From the NCBI GenBank assembly GCA_964291305.2, contig OZ219784.1, positions 124,001 to 188,000 on the forward strand: a DNA stretch of 64,000 bases. The letters are read 5' to 3'. The DNA is from VXNF01 sp964291305. Its GTDB lineage: Bacteria > Actinomycetota > Acidimicrobiia > Acidimicrobiales > CATQHL01. Both the position numbers and the translations under genes were made by a program. The notes beneath the pieces were generated by a model that was given only the letters and a program-made list of their open reading frames with translations, was not told the DNA's origin and did not search any database. Numbering within the stretch: the first letter of the stretch is position 1; every line of letters starts with the position of its first letter. This document shows, piece after piece, positions 16,342 through 27,703 of the stretch.

Positions 16342-16758
16342 TCACCGAGTTGGTCGCGCCACGGGCAGGATCTCCACCGCCAAGTCGCTTCCAGGAACTT
16401 CAGCGAGAGCGGCATCGCAGGAGACCAGCAGAGCGTCAAGCGCCTCTGCCAGCGCAAGGTAGATCCCGTCGTAGACAGTCACGTTGGCACGCAGCTCAAA
16501 CGCCCGCAGCAAAAGCCCGGTGTGAGGGAATCGCTGAATCCGCAGATCAGAGAAGTCCCCTAACACCTCGGCAGCGCTAGCGACAGTCATTTTGTCGTGC
16601 AACACGAAACGCCGGATCACCTGGCCGATTTCGGCATCGAGAAGGTGCGGGGCGCAGACCGCCTCTCGGTCAGCAAATCGCTTAGCAAGAGATTGCCCGG
16701 CCGGGCTGTATTTATGCAGGAGCAGTTCCGTGACCGCCGAGGCATCGGCAACTATCAC
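16342..16758 (-). CDS. vapC: PIN-domain ribonuclease toxin (VapC family)
   Basis: The 138-residue protein has the acidic PIN-domain signature: Asp5 in MIVADASAVTELL, a glutamate in LLDAEIGQV, and aspartates in VYDGIYLALAEALDALLVSCD. VapC toxins cleave tRNA or rRNA and are held inactive by their VapB partner. The start overlaps the stop of the ribbon-helix-helix gene by four bases, which is typical of VapBC operons. It converges with the sensor kinase gene, with about 20 bp between them. Confidence 0.9.
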   Translation of the reverse strand: MIVADASAVTELLLHKYSPAGQSLAKRFADREAVCAPHLLDAEIGQVIRRFVLHDKMTVASAAEVLGDFSDLRIQRFPHTGLLLRAFELRANVTVYDGIYLALAEALDALLVSCDAALAEVPGSDLAVEILPVARPTR

Positions 16759-16985
16759 CGCATTTCACGCTCGGACCGGATGGCCTCTACAGATGACTCC
16801 GACAGTACCGGCGACTGGCGACTGGCGATGCGGGCTAACACCTCTTCCACTGGTGGGACCGACAGCGCGCTCTCTAGTTCCCGCAGTATGTAATCCGAGA
16901 GGCTCAAGCCGGCGCGAGCGGCGCGTGACTTAGCCTCTCGGTGGACGGCATCGGGAACATTTCTGACTTGAATCATCTTGGTCAT
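16755..16985 (-). CDS. vapB: Ribbon-helix-helix antitoxin (VapB/FitA-like)
   Basis: This 76-residue protein has an N-terminal ribbon-helix-helix (MIQVRNVPDAVHREAKSRA, then LSLSDYILREL) and a C-terminal tail that would bind VapC. The start is drawn at ATG 16985; ATG 16976 and GTG codons at 16991 and 16994 are in the same frame. Autoregulation of the operon by the antitoxin is usual for the family and is inferred. Confidence 0.88.
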   Translation of the reverse strand: MTKMIQVRNVPDAVHREAKSRAARAGLSLSDYILRELESALSVPPVEEVLARIASRQSPVLSESSVEAIRSEREMR

Positions 16986-17069
16986 GCGCACCACACTATC
17001 TCATGTTCACGACATTGTCTCTCGCAGTCGTACCCGGCGAGACAAGTAAGAAACAGAGCTGAAGTCTCA

Positions 17070-18623
17070 TCATCCCAGGGCTACGACTAGGAGCGAGACC
17101 TCGGTGAAGTGGGTGACGGTTCCGGGTACTACGCCGAAGATCAAGGTGGCTGCCAGGGTCAGGGCCAGCGCCGAGCGCAGCGAGAATGGCACGGCGATGC
17201 GCCCGGCGGCGGCCATCTCCTCGCTGGGCGCCTCGAACCACATGCGGGCGGCAAGCTTGCCGTAGTAGCCAACCGCGATTACGGCGTTGATGGCAGCGAA
17301 GCCGGCCAGCACATAGGCGGCCGGGTTGTCGGCCGACACCAGCGCGCCGAACACGGCAAACTTGGCGTACCAGCCCCCTGCCGGCGGAATACCAGCCAGC
17401 GAGGCCAAGAACACCGTCATAACCACTGCCATCCCCGGCGACACTTTGAACAAGCCGTTGTATGACGCCAAGTCACCGGTGCCGGTGCGGCGAGCCACAA
17501 CCATGATGACCGCAAAGACGCCCAGGTTCATGGCTGCATAGATGACCAAATAGGTGAGCACCGCCGAGACGGCCTCGTCGGCTACCGCAGCGTTCTGACC
17601 AGCCACGGCCAGCGGCGCCAGCATGAACCCAGCCTGGGCGATACCCGAGTAGGCCATAAGGCGCACAATGTTCTTCTGCCGTAACGCCATGAGGTTGCCG
17701 GCGGTCATGGAGGCGGCCGCCAAGAACCACAACGCCGGACCGTAAACGTCGTCACGCTCCCAGAACCCTACGAACACCAGCGAGCCCAGCGCTACGAAAC
17801 CCGCCGTCTTAGAAGCCACCGACAAGAAGGCCGTGATCGGGGTGGGCGCCCCCTCATAGGTGTCGGGTGCCCAGGTGTGGAACGGGAACGCCGAGACCTT
17901 GAAGGCGAACCCCACGATCACGAAGATCACGCCCAATGTGATGGCAGCGCTGGGTACGGCATCGGCGCCCCGGTCTAGTGGGGCGGCCACTGCGATGTCG
18001 GCCAACACCGTCGAGCCCGAAGCCCCGAACAGCAGCGACATGCCGTAGAGCATGATGGCCGAAGCGAAGACCCCCATGAGGAAGTACTTCAGCCCGGCCT
18101 CGTTGCTGCGCAGGTCGCGCTTGCGCCAGGCGGCCAGCAGGTAAGCGGGGATAGAGAGCAGCTCTAGCGCCACAAAGATGCTGATGAGGTCCCGCGCCGA
18201 GGCCATCACCACCATGCCCAACAGCGACGCCAGCACCAAACCGTAGTACTCGTTCTCCCAGTAGTCCCCCTCGGCTATGTAGTTCATGGAGAGCAGCACC
18301 ACGACGTAGCCCGAGACCACAAACAACGCCTTCAGGATGAGCGAGTAGCCATCCACCACGTAGGCGCCGTCGAACATGACCCGCGGCTCGGAGGCCACGC
18401 CAGCAGTAGCCAGGGTGATGATCGGCACCAGCACACCTAGCAGCCCCAGCCCTGCCAGCGCCGAGGTAACCGTCCGGCCCCGCTCGGCCAAGGCAATATC
18501 CAGGCAGGTCAGCAAGGCCCCCACGCCCAGCAGCGTCAACTCGGGCGCCAGCGCGTGCCAGTCCAGGTGTGGTCGGACGAACCCCATAACCCCTAAGGGG
18601 CCGGCAAGCGCGCCGAGGGTCAC
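17070..18623 (-). CDS. nuoN: Complex I subunit N, 11-subunit cluster
   Basis: NuoN is one of three antiporter-like proton-pumping membrane subunits of NADH-quinone oxidoreductase. The start chosen is GTG 18623, which overlaps the nuoM stop (GTGA), giving 517 residues; a longer frame upstream lies inside nuoM. The hallmark helices with AGLKYFLMGVFASAIMLYG and the lysine-bearing FKVSAFPFHTWAPDTY block are present. It is the last gene of the cluster, and no terminator is obvious downstream (17000-17069). Confidence 0.93.
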   Translation of the reverse strand: MTLGALAGPLGVMGFVRPHLDWHALAPELTLLGVGALLTCLDIALAERGRTVTSALAGLGLLGVLVPIITLATAGVASEPRVMFDGAYVVDGYSLILKALFVVSGYVVVLLSMNYIAEGDYWENEYYGLVLASLLGMVVMASARDLISIFVALELLSIPAYLLAAWRKRDLRSNEAGLKYFLMGVFASAIMLYGMSLLFGASGSTVLADIAVAAPLDRGADAVPSAAITLGVIFVIVGFAFKVSAFPFHTWAPDTYEGAPTPITAFLSVASKTAGFVALGSLVFVGFWERDDVYGPALWFLAAASMTAGNLMALRQKNIVRLMAYSGIAQAGFMLAPLAVAGQNAAVADEAVSAVLTYLVIYAAMNLGVFAVIMVVARRTGTGDLASYNGLFKVSPGMAVVMTVFLASLAGIPPAGGWYAKFAVFGALVSADNPAAYVLAGFAAINAVIAVGYYGKLAARMWFEAPSEEMAAAGRIAVPFSLRSALALTLAATLIFGVVPGTVTHFTEVSLLVVALG

Positions 18624-20266
18624 TGGCCGCTCTCCGCCTGCTCGCCAACGCGGCGCAGCCGCTCGAAGCACTCCTCGCCCCGCTCCACTTCCAGGCAGCC
18701 GCCGGGCGAGCCATTCACCGCCTCCACCTGCAGCGACTCTTTCACTGCCGGATCGGTGGCCTCATGCAGCAGTCGAGGGAAGAAGCCCAGCACCACGATC
18801 AGCACCAGCAGCGGCGCCCAGGCCAAATACTCTCGGGGGGTGGCGTCGGTCACGTCGGGGGAGTTAGCGAACTCTTTGCGAGCGTTGCCGAAGGCCGTCT
18901 TCTGCAGCATCCACAACAGGTAGCCGGCGGCCAGCACCGTGCCGATGGCGGCGATCACCATGTAGGCGCGAAACACTGCCTCGTTGAGGATCTCGGCGGG
19001 GTTGTAGGACGCCAGAATCGCCGGGAACTCGCCCCAGAACCCGGCCAAACCGGGCAGCCCCAGAGAAGCCATAACGCAGAAACCCAGAATCCAGCCCATG
19101 CGCGGCGCCTGCTGCAACAGGCCACCGAGGCGGGACATCTCCAAGGTGTGGTAGCGGTCCTTCACCGATCCGGCCAGGAAGAACAACATCCCGGTAATCA
19201 GGCCGTGCGCCACCATGCCGAACACCGCGGCGTTGATCCCGAAGGGAGTCAACGTGGCGATTCCCAGCATCACGAAGCCCATGTGGGCTACCGAACTAAA
19301 GGCTATGAGCCGTTTCATGTCGCGCTGGGCCAGGCAGCCCAGGGCGCCGTAGATGATGCCGATCACCGCTAGCAGCCCAATGACTGGAGCCCAGGCCGCC
19401 GCCGCTTCCGGCAGCATCGGCACGGCGACCCGCACGAACCCGTAGGTACCCAGCTTCAACAACACCGCAGCCAGAATCACCGAACCCACGGTGGGTGCCT
19501 CGGTGTGGGCGTCGGGCAGCCACGTGTGGAACGGGAACATCGGCACTTTGATGCCGAAGCCCAAGAACATGCCGGCGAAGATCCACAACTGGCTAGTGCG
19601 GGCTATGGCCGAGGTGGCCCCGCTCGAGAGCGCACGCATGTCGAAGGTGCGGGCCGCATCCAGGCCGACCAGGGTGCCGTCGGCCAAGAAGAACAGGGCC
19701 AGGAAGCTGACCAGCATGAGCGCCGAACCGAAGAGCGTGTAGAGGAAGAACTTGATGGCGGCGTAACGCCGGTTCTCGCCTCCCCAGACACCGATCATGA
19801 AGTACATCGGCAACAGCACAACCTCGAAGAAGACAAAGAACAAGATGAGGTCCTGAGCGGTAAAGGTGCCGATCATGCCGGTCTCCAGCACCAACAGCAG
19901 CGCCAGGAAGGCTTTCGGGTTGCGCGGCTCGGGGAAGTGCCCAAACGAGTACACGATGCACAGCGGCACGATCAGCACAGTCAACAGCACTAAAGGCAGC
20001 GAGATGCCGTCAATTCCCATGATGTAACGGCTGTTGATGACATCGATCCACGACCGGTCCACCACGTATTGCAGTTCCCCAGCTTTGGACAAGTTGAAGC
20101 GAGCCAGCAAGAAAATGGCGAACAGCGCCGTTAGCAGCGAGGCACCCAGAGCCGCCGCTTTCAGCCACAACTCCCGGCTCGAGGGCAACGCCAGCAACAA
20201 CGCCGCGCCCACTAGCGGGATGAAGGTGACCAACGTCAACCCCCATCCGTTTAGAAATGCATCCAT
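18620..20266 (-). CDS. nuoM: Complex I subunit M, 11-subunit cluster
   Basis: The 548-residue antiporter-like subunit shows the essential glutamate in FFEVVLLPMYF, the lysine-containing IKFFLYTLFGSALML, and KVPMFPFHTWLPDAHTEAP. It has a hydrophilic C-terminal tail of about 40 residues after the last membrane helix, rich in Glu and Arg, that its counterpart at 31310-32866 lacks in this form. It starts 16 bp after nuoL ends and overlaps nuoN. Confidence 0.95.
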   Translation of the reverse strand: MDAFLNGWGLTLVTFIPLVGAALLLALPSSRELWLKAAALGASLLTALFAIFLLARFNLSKAGELQYVVDRSWIDVINSRYIMGIDGISLPLVLLTVLIVPLCIVYSFGHFPEPRNPKAFLALLLVLETGMIGTFTAQDLILFFVFFEVVLLPMYFMIGVWGGENRRYAAIKFFLYTLFGSALMLVSFLALFFLADGTLVGLDAARTFDMRALSSGATSAIARTSQLWIFAGMFLGFGIKVPMFPFHTWLPDAHTEAPTVGSVILAAVLLKLGTYGFVRVAVPMLPEAAAAWAPVIGLLAVIGIIYGALGCLAQRDMKRLIAFSSVAHMGFVMLGIATLTPFGINAAVFGMVAHGLITGMLFFLAGSVKDRYHTLEMSRLGGLLQQAPRMGWILGFCVMASLGLPGLAGFWGEFPAILASYNPAEILNEAVFRAYMVIAAIGTVLAAGYLLWMLQKTAFGNARKEFANSPDVTDATPREYLAWAPLLVLIVVLGFFPRLLHEATDPAVKESLQVEAVNGSPGGCLEVERGEECFERLRRVGEQAESGQ

Positions 20267-20282
20267 CGGTCTCCTCTCGAGG

Positions 20283-22439
<2,157 letters not shown>

Positions 22440-22446
22440 GGCCGGC

Positions 22447-22746
22447 CTAACCCTTCATAATGTCGGCCTCACTGAGGTCGACGCTTTGACGGTTGCGATA
22501 TAGCAGCAGCAGAATTGCTAGTCCTACGCCCACCTCGGCCGCGACCACGGCAATTACGAACAGGGCGAATACTTCACCGGAAACGCTGGAGACGTAGCTG
22601 CCGAACGCCACCAGGTTGATGTTCACGGCGTTGAGGATGAGTTCGATCGACATCAAAACCAAGACGCCGTTGCGGCGGGCCAATACCCCGTAAACGCCGA
22701 TGGCGAAAAGCACGGCGCTGAGGATGAGGAACTGGTTCAACAGCAC
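22447..22746 (-). CDS. nuoK: Complex I subunit K, 11-subunit cluster
   Basis: The 99-residue protein has three membrane helices, the normal size. The conserved intramembrane glutamates are present in MSIELILNAVNINLVAF and in AAEVGVGLAI. These residues belong to the proton path near the quinone end of the membrane arm. Confidence 0.95.
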   Translation of the reverse strand: MLLNQFLILSAVLFAIGVYGVLARRNGVLVLMSIELILNAVNINLVAFGSYVSSVSGEVFALFVIAVVAAEVGVGLAILLLLYRNRQSVDLSEADIMKG

Positions 22747-22750
22747 GGTC

Positions 22751-23260
22751 TCAGTTCCTCCGGGCGATGACTATGGCCCCGATGAGGGCGGCCAGCAGCA
22801 GCACCGAGACGGCCTCGAACGGCACAATGTAGGTGCTGAAGATCGAGTCGGCCACATCGGCTGTGGTTGTGCGGGTGTCGGCGGGCAACTCGGCGTCGCC
22901 GAAGCCCGTCACCACGGCGTAGATGGTGACGGTAGCCACCAGCGCGGCCGCCAGCACCGCCGGCAGCCGTTTGGCGTGGTCGGTGCCTTCCTCGTTACCT
23001 ATGCGGGTGCGGGTCAGCATGATGCCGAACAGGAACAGCACCACCACGGCACCGATGTAGACCAGAATCTGGGTGATCCCCACAAACTCGGCGCCCATCA
23101 GCAAGAACAGGGCCGCCACACCGCCGAGCACCACCACTAGAAACAGCGCCGCGTGTACAACGTTGCGGGTAGTGACAAGACGGATAGCAGCCAACACCAT
23201 AATGGCGGAAATCACCCCAAAGGCGATGTTCTGAGCTACGAGAGCCCCGAGGATGGTCAC
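22751..23260 (-). CDS. nuoJ: Complex I subunit J, 11-subunit cluster
   Basis: The 169-residue membrane subunit has the conserved EFVGITQILVYIGAVVVLFLF block of helix 3, which bears the pi-bulge important for coupling. The GTG start overlaps the nuoI stop (GTGA), so translation is likely coupled. Confidence 0.94.
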   Translation of the reverse strand: MTILGALVAQNIAFGVISAIMVLAAIRLVTTRNVVHAALFLVVVLGGVAALFLLMGAEFVGITQILVYIGAVVVLFLFGIMLTRTRIGNEEGTDHAKRLPAVLAAALVATVTIYAVVTGFGDAELPADTRTTTADVADSIFSTYIVPFEAVSVLLLAALIGAIVIARRN

Positions 23261-23826
23261 GAGCTGGCGCTCCGCGGTGGCCGGTGCTTCGACGGCTCGG
23301 GTCGGCGGGGCTGCTTGATCGAGGCTCCCGGTTCGTAGGTCTCGAACTCTGGCACGGTCTCCATCCAGTCAGCTAGACGGTCGGCGTCATGCAACAGGTC
23401 GGCGATACGGGGCTCGGAGTACTCAAACTCCGGGCTCCAGAAAAGGGCATCGAAGGGGCAAACCTCAACGCAGATTCCGCAGTACATGCAGAGGGCGTAG
23501 TCGATGTCGAAACGGTCGATCTTGGCGCGCTGGCGAGGCTTGCCGCCCGGGCGCCGCGGCGGAGCCAACTCCTTGTGCCCCTCGATGTAGATACACCAGT
23601 CGGGGCATTCTCGGGCACAGAGCATGCACACAGTGCAGTTGTCGTGATGCAGACCGATGACGCCGCGGGCTCGCGTCACCGGAGCCTCCTTGACATGCGG
23701 GTACTGCACGGTGTGAGCCCCGCGGGAGGGCGCAGGGACAGGCTTGCGCAGACCGTCGGGGAAAACCGTACGCAGCAGAGTCCGGAGCGTCACCCCCATC
23801 CCTTTAAGCATCCCTGCGCCTCGCAT
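23257..23826 (-). CDS. nuoI: Complex I subunit I, 2[4Fe-4S] protein, 11-subunit cluster
   Basis: The 189-residue subunit carries clusters N6a and N6b, which pass electrons toward NuoB. The two ligand sets are CTVCMLCARECP and CMYCGICVEVCP. GAGGAAG upstream of ATG 23826 serves as ribosome binding site. A basic proline-rich tail follows the second motif. In this cluster no NuoEFG is encoded, so this protein may receive electrons from another donor, as in other 11-subunit forms. Confidence 0.94.
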   Translation of the reverse strand: MRGAGMLKGMGVTLRTLLRTVFPDGLRKPVPAPSRGAHTVQYPHVKEAPVTRARGVIGLHHDNCTVCMLCARECPDWCIYIEGHKELAPPRRPGGKPRQRAKIDRFDIDYALCMYCGICVEVCPFDALFWSPEFEYSEPRIADLLHDADRLADWMETVPEFETYEPGASIKQPRRPEPSKHRPPRSASS

Positions 23827-23840
23827 GATCTTCCTCTCTC

Positions 23841-24875
23841 TCAGACCAGGACTTTCAACACGCCAGTCATAACGATGTTCGCCAGCGTCAGCGGTATGAG
23901 AACTTTCCAGGCCAGCTTCTGGAGTTGATCCTCACGCAGCCGGGGGAACGTGAAGCGGAACCAGAAGATGAGCGCCGAGACGGCCATGATCTTGATGAAC
24001 ATCACAAACGGGCCGATGAGGTTAAACCAGCCCGAGGTTGGGTCCAGGCCCGGGACATACCAGCCGCCCAGGAACAGCACCGAGGCAATCCCGGCGAAAG
24101 CGAAGGCAGTACCAAACTCGGCCATGAAGAAGAACAAGAACCGGAAACCGGTGTACTCCACCTGGTAGCCGCCGACGATCTCGGACTCGGCTACCGGCAT
24201 GTCGAACGGCGGCTGGGTGAGTTCGGCCTGCATCGCTATCAAAAAGATGGCAAAGCCCAGAAACTGCGTGAGGATGTAGGGGAAGCCCAGCCCGCCCCAG
24301 CCGAACATCTCGCCGTTGGCTTGAGCCATGACGATCTTGTTGAGATCCAACGTGCCGGCCTGGATGACCACGCCGATGCCCGCCAGCGCTAGCGGCAGTT
24401 CGTAGGCGATGAGCTGGCCGGCGGCACGCATTCCCCCCATGAGGGCGTACTTGTTGGCTGAACCCCAGCCGGCCATGAGTACCCCGATCACCGAGAGCGA
24501 TGCCACCGCCAAAGCGAAGAACAGCCCAACGTCTAGGTTGCTAACCACTGCGTCGGGGCCCATCGGCAGCACTACGAACAGCAAGAAGGTAGACACCAGC
24601 ACCACCACCGGGGCCAGAGCGAACACGTAGCGGTCGGCTCTACGTGGGAACACGTCTTCTTTTTGCAGGAACTTCACGCCGTCGGCCAGCAGCTGCAGCG
24701 TGCCGTAGGGGCCAGCCTCCATAGGGCCGAGGCGACTCTGCATGAAGCTCATCATTTTCATGAGGAACACGTAGCCCAAGATGAGCGCCGCGGTGGGGAT
24801 GACCAAAGACACCACCACTAGCTTGATGGCGGTTTGCTGCCAATAGGCCAGCTCGACGGCGAGGGTCCACATCAT
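23841..24875 (-). CDS. nuoH: Complex I subunit H, 11-subunit cluster
   Basis: NuoH forms the base of the quinone chamber in the membrane. The start is set at ATG 24875, overlapping the nuoD stop (ATGA), giving 344 residues; the frame extends to 24956 but that part lies in nuoD. Typical segments are MQSRLGPMEAGPYGTLQLLADGVKF and PFDMPVAESEIVGGYQVEY, with acidic loop residues that line the chamber. Confidence 0.94.
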   Translation of the reverse strand: MMWTLAVELAYWQQTAIKLVVVSLVIPTAALILGYVFLMKMMSFMQSRLGPMEAGPYGTLQLLADGVKFLQKEDVFPRRADRYVFALAPVVVLVSTFLLFVVLPMGPDAVVSNLDVGLFFALAVASLSVIGVLMAGWGSANKYALMGGMRAAGQLIAYELPLALAGIGVVIQAGTLDLNKIVMAQANGEMFGWGGLGFPYILTQFLGFAIFLIAMQAELTQPPFDMPVAESEIVGGYQVEYTGFRFLFFFMAEFGTAFAFAGIASVLFLGGWYVPGLDPTSGWFNLIGPFVMFIKIMAVSALIFWFRFTFPRLREDQLQKLAWKVLIPLTLANIVMTGVLKVLV

Positions 24876-26041
24876 CGGTCGATGTCGCCCAAGATGAAGT
24901 ACAAGCTGGCCAGGATGGTAATCACGTCGGGTACGTAGACGCCCCGCATGACCCACGGCACCACGGAGATGTTGTTGAAGGAAGCAGAGCGGATCTTCAC
25001 CCTGAACGGCCCTAAATCACCCTTGCTGACCACGTAGTAGCCCATGACGCCTAGCGGATTCTCGGTGGCCACGTAAGCCTCGCCAGCCGGAACCTTGATT
25101 ATCACCGGCACTTTGGCCATGACCGGCCCCGAGGGCAGACCGTCCAGCAGCTGCTCCACCATGTAGGTGGCCTCACGGGTCTCCTGCAGACGCACCCAGT
25201 AGCGAGCAAAAGAGTCCCCGTCGGGGTGCGTCCAGACTTTCCAATCCAACTGGTCGTGGACCAGCCCGCAGGGATTGTCGCGGCGCATATCCCAGTCCAC
25301 TCCGCTAGCACGCAGATTGGCCCCTGAGAGCCCGTAGGAGAGGGCCACCTCGGCAGGGATTACGCCCACACCGCGGGTCCGGGCCTCGAAGATCTCGTTG
25401 CCCAGGAGCAGGTCTTCCAGCTCGTCGCAGAAGTTGCGCATCTTGACCATGACCCCGCGGGTCTCTTCGATCCAACCCTTGGGCAGATCGTCCTTGAGCC
25501 CGCCGATGCGATCAAAGTTGGGGTGGAAACGCCCGCCGGTGACCGCCTCTATCTGGTTGAGGACAAACTCCCGGTCTCGGAAGGCAAAGAAAACCGGGGT
25601 GAGGGCGCCGAGCTGAACGCCCATATCGCCGAGGAAGAGAGAGACGTTCGCCAGTCTTGACAACTCGAAGAGGACGGTGCGGATCCAGGCGGCCCGCGGC
25701 GGCGCCTCTACCTCCATGAGTTGCTCGGCGGCCAGGATGAAAGGAACCTCGTTGGCGAAGCTGCCCAACCAGTCGATGCGATTCACCAGGGTCGTGACCT
25801 GCGGGTAGGTGCGCACCTCGGCCAGCTTCTCGTAGCCCCGGTGCATGTAGCCCATGACCGGCTCGGCCACTACCACCTGCTCGCCGTCGAGGCGGGCCAC
25901 GATGCGCAGGGTGCCGTGAGTGGCGGGGTGCTGCGGGCCGATGTTGAGGGTCATACCCTCGGTCTCTAACTCCACGTTGACACGAGCGTCAGCCGCGGCG
26001 GCGGCAATGAAGGACCGCTGCTCGCGCTCAGTGACGCTCAT
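24872..26041 (-). CDS. nuoD: Complex I subunit D, 11-subunit cluster
   Basis: The 389-residue peripheral-arm subunit, together with NuoB, forms the quinone site. It shows NIGPQHPATHGTLR at the start, with the quinone-site histidine, and GYMHRGYEKLAE. The end, LGDIDR, is directly followed by nuoH. It is related to the large subunit of NiFe hydrogenases, but the hydrogenase metal-binding cysteines are absent. Confidence 0.95.
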   Translation of the reverse strand: MSVTEREQRSFIAAAAADARVNVELETEGMTLNIGPQHPATHGTLRIVARLDGEQVVVAEPVMGYMHRGYEKLAEVRTYPQVTTLVNRIDWLGSFANEVPFILAAEQLMEVEAPPRAAWIRTVLFELSRLANVSLFLGDMGVQLGALTPVFFAFRDREFVLNQIEAVTGGRFHPNFDRIGGLKDDLPKGWIEETRGVMVKMRNFCDELEDLLLGNEIFEARTRGVGVIPAEVALSYGLSGANLRASGVDWDMRRDNPCGLVHDQLDWKVWTHPDGDSFARYWVRLQETREATYMVEQLLDGLPSGPVMAKVPVIIKVPAGEAYVATENPLGVMGYYVVSKGDLGPFRVKIRSASFNNISVVPWVMRGVYVPDVITILASLYFILGDIDR

Positions 26042-26065
26042 GTGTGGGCCTTCATGGGAGGGCCT

Positions 26066-26722
26066 TCATGTTTGGGTCGCGTCAGTATTAGGCATGTCTT
26101 CGGTGTCCACCAGGCCCGGCCAGGGCTTCACCCGGCGGGCCAGCAGCGGGAAGTCCTTGCGCAGCGGGTGGCCCTCGAACTCGCCCGGCAGGTAAATGTG
26201 GCGCAGGTCGGGGTGGCCAATAAAGGCAATCCCGAACATCTCCCAGGCTTCCCGCTCGTGCCAGTTGGCACCGGCATACACGGGGATCCAGGTCTCCACC
26301 GCCGGGTTTTCATTCGGCAGGTCGGCCTTGAGGGTCACCGAGAGGTTCTCCCCCCCGGGGTTGTCCTCCACAGCCATAACACGGGCGAAGACCTGCAAGC
26401 GGGTCTCGCCACCGGCCACTCCGTGCTCAATAGCAGTGTCAGCAATTGGGGGGCCACTGGTGGGCCAGTCCTGCTCGGCGTCCATGTCGCGCCCAAACGG
26501 GGAAGGCAGCCAGTCGATGGCCGAGAGAAAATCAAACCAGCGACAGCCCAAATCGTCGCGCAGAGCAAAGCCCGCCTGCTGCCAGGACTCGTGATGGACC
26601 CGTACCCACAACTCTCCCCGCTGGGAATGATGCGCCAGAACCGCTTCGCCGAGCTGCTCGCCGAGGCAAGCCAAAGCAGCAACATGACGCGGCTCGGTCG
26701 GGGCGGGGGATGTCTCGCTCAC
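26066..26722 (-). CDS. nuoC: Complex I subunit C, 11-subunit cluster
   Basis: The 218-residue subunit carries the signature REAWEMFGIAFIGHPDLRHIY, then GHPLRKDFP. It is a structural part of the peripheral arm with no cofactor. The gene starts 18 bp after nuoB and is followed within 25 bp by nuoD. Confidence 0.94.
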   Translation of the reverse strand: MSETSPAPTEPRHVAALACLGEQLGEAVLAHHSQRGELWVRVHHESWQQAGFALRDDLGCRWFDFLSAIDWLPSPFGRDMDAEQDWPTSGPPIADTAIEHGVAGGETRLQVFARVMAVEDNPGGENLSVTLKADLPNENPAVETWIPVYAGANWHEREAWEMFGIAFIGHPDLRHIYLPGEFEGHPLRKDFPLLARRVKPWPGLVDTEDMPNTDATQT

Positions 26723-26740
26723 CTTAGAAGTCCTCGTGCC

Positions 26741-27241
26741 CTAATCGACGACGATCGGATCGCCGCGCCAGCGGGCGGCCATGTCCTCGTTGGCGATGCG
26801 CTCCTGCAGCAAGACAATGCCCTCCAGTAGGGCTTCGGGACGGGGCGGACACCCCGGTACGTAGACATCTACCGGGACTATCTGGTCTATGCCCTTGGTG
26901 ACCGAGTACGAGTCCCAGTAGGGGCCGCCGCAGTTAGCGCACGAACCCATCGAGATGACGTATTTAGGGTCGGGCATCTGCTCGTAGAGCCGCAGAATCG
27001 ACGGCACCATCTTGTCGGTGACGGTGCCCGAGATCACCACCAGATCGGCCTGGCGGGGACTGGCGGGGAAAGGGATCACCCCCAGGCGCATGACGTCGTA
27101 GCGGGGCGAACCGAACGCCGCCCCCATCTCTATGGCGCAGCAGGCCAACCCCCACTGATAAACCCAAAGGGAGTACTTGCGGCCGATATTCAGCAGCTTG
27201 GTAAGCGGCGCGGGCATCTTGCCGCTCTCTACCAGGCCCAT
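26741..27241 (-). CDS. nuoB: Complex I subunit B, [4Fe-4S] N2 protein, 11-subunit cluster
   Basis: The 166-residue subunit binds the terminal cluster N2 that reduces quinone. Ligands are in LACCAIE, GSCANCGG and VPGCPPRPE. The GGPYWDSYSVTKGIDQIVP segment differs clearly from the counterpart at 43901-44587 (GGMFNNYAIVQGVDQVVP), so the two clusters are not recent duplicates. Confidence 0.95.
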   Translation of the reverse strand: MGLVESGKMPAPLTKLLNIGRKYSLWVYQWGLACCAIEMGAAFGSPRYDVMRLGVIPFPASPRQADLVVISGTVTDKMVPSILRLYEQMPDPKYVISMGSCANCGGPYWDSYSVTKGIDQIVPVDVYVPGCPPRPEALLEGIVLLQERIANEDMAARWRGDPIVVD

Positions 27242-27276
27242 CTAGCTACAGCCTCCTACGGGGCGAGGCGCAGTGC

Positions 27277-27642
27277 TCAGACCCACCGCAGCACCCGCTT
27301 GCGCCAGGCGTAGAACAGTCCCAGAGCCAATATGAAGATGAAGATCGCCATCTCCACCAGGCCGAACACCCCGTAGACCTCCAGCCGGGTAGCCCAGGGG
27401 AAGATAAACACCGCCTCCACATCGAACATGACGAACAGCAGCGCGAACAGGTAGTAGCGCAGCGTGCTCTGCGACCAACCCTCCCCGACGGGGTCTACGC
27501 CGCTCTCGTAAGTGACGTACTTTTGACGCTGGGGCCGATCGGGGCGTAGCACCCCGCCGAGGCCCAGCATCAAGGCCACCATAAGCACCGCCAATACGGC
27601 GAATAAACCGACCGTCAGGTAGCTGCGCAGGAAGTCCGACAC
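27277..27642 (-). CDS. nuoA: Complex I subunit A, 11-subunit cluster
   Basis: The 121-residue membrane subunit has three helices. The conserved YESGVDPVGEG loop and LFVMFDVEAVFIFPWA are present, including the acidic residue at the coupling site. It is the first gene of the 11-subunit cluster. A 61-bp gap separates it from the trpB-like gene upstream, so the cluster could share that transcript or have its own promoter. Confidence 0.94.
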   Translation of the reverse strand: MSDFLRSYLTVGLFAVLAVLMVALMLGLGGVLRPDRPQRQKYVTYESGVDPVGEGWSQSTLRYYLFALLFVMFDVEAVFIFPWATRLEVYGVFGLVEMAIFIFILALGLFYAWRKRVLRWV

Positions 27643-27703
27643 AGAGCCAGAGCCTACCTATCGGTAGCCGCTCGACGACGGCTAGAGCTGGTGCCAGCCG
27701 CCC

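Noticed and set aside
16755..16994. Longer VapB start at 16994
   Set aside because: Two GTG codons precede ATG 16985 without a better ribosome binding site, and family proteins begin near MIQVRNVP.
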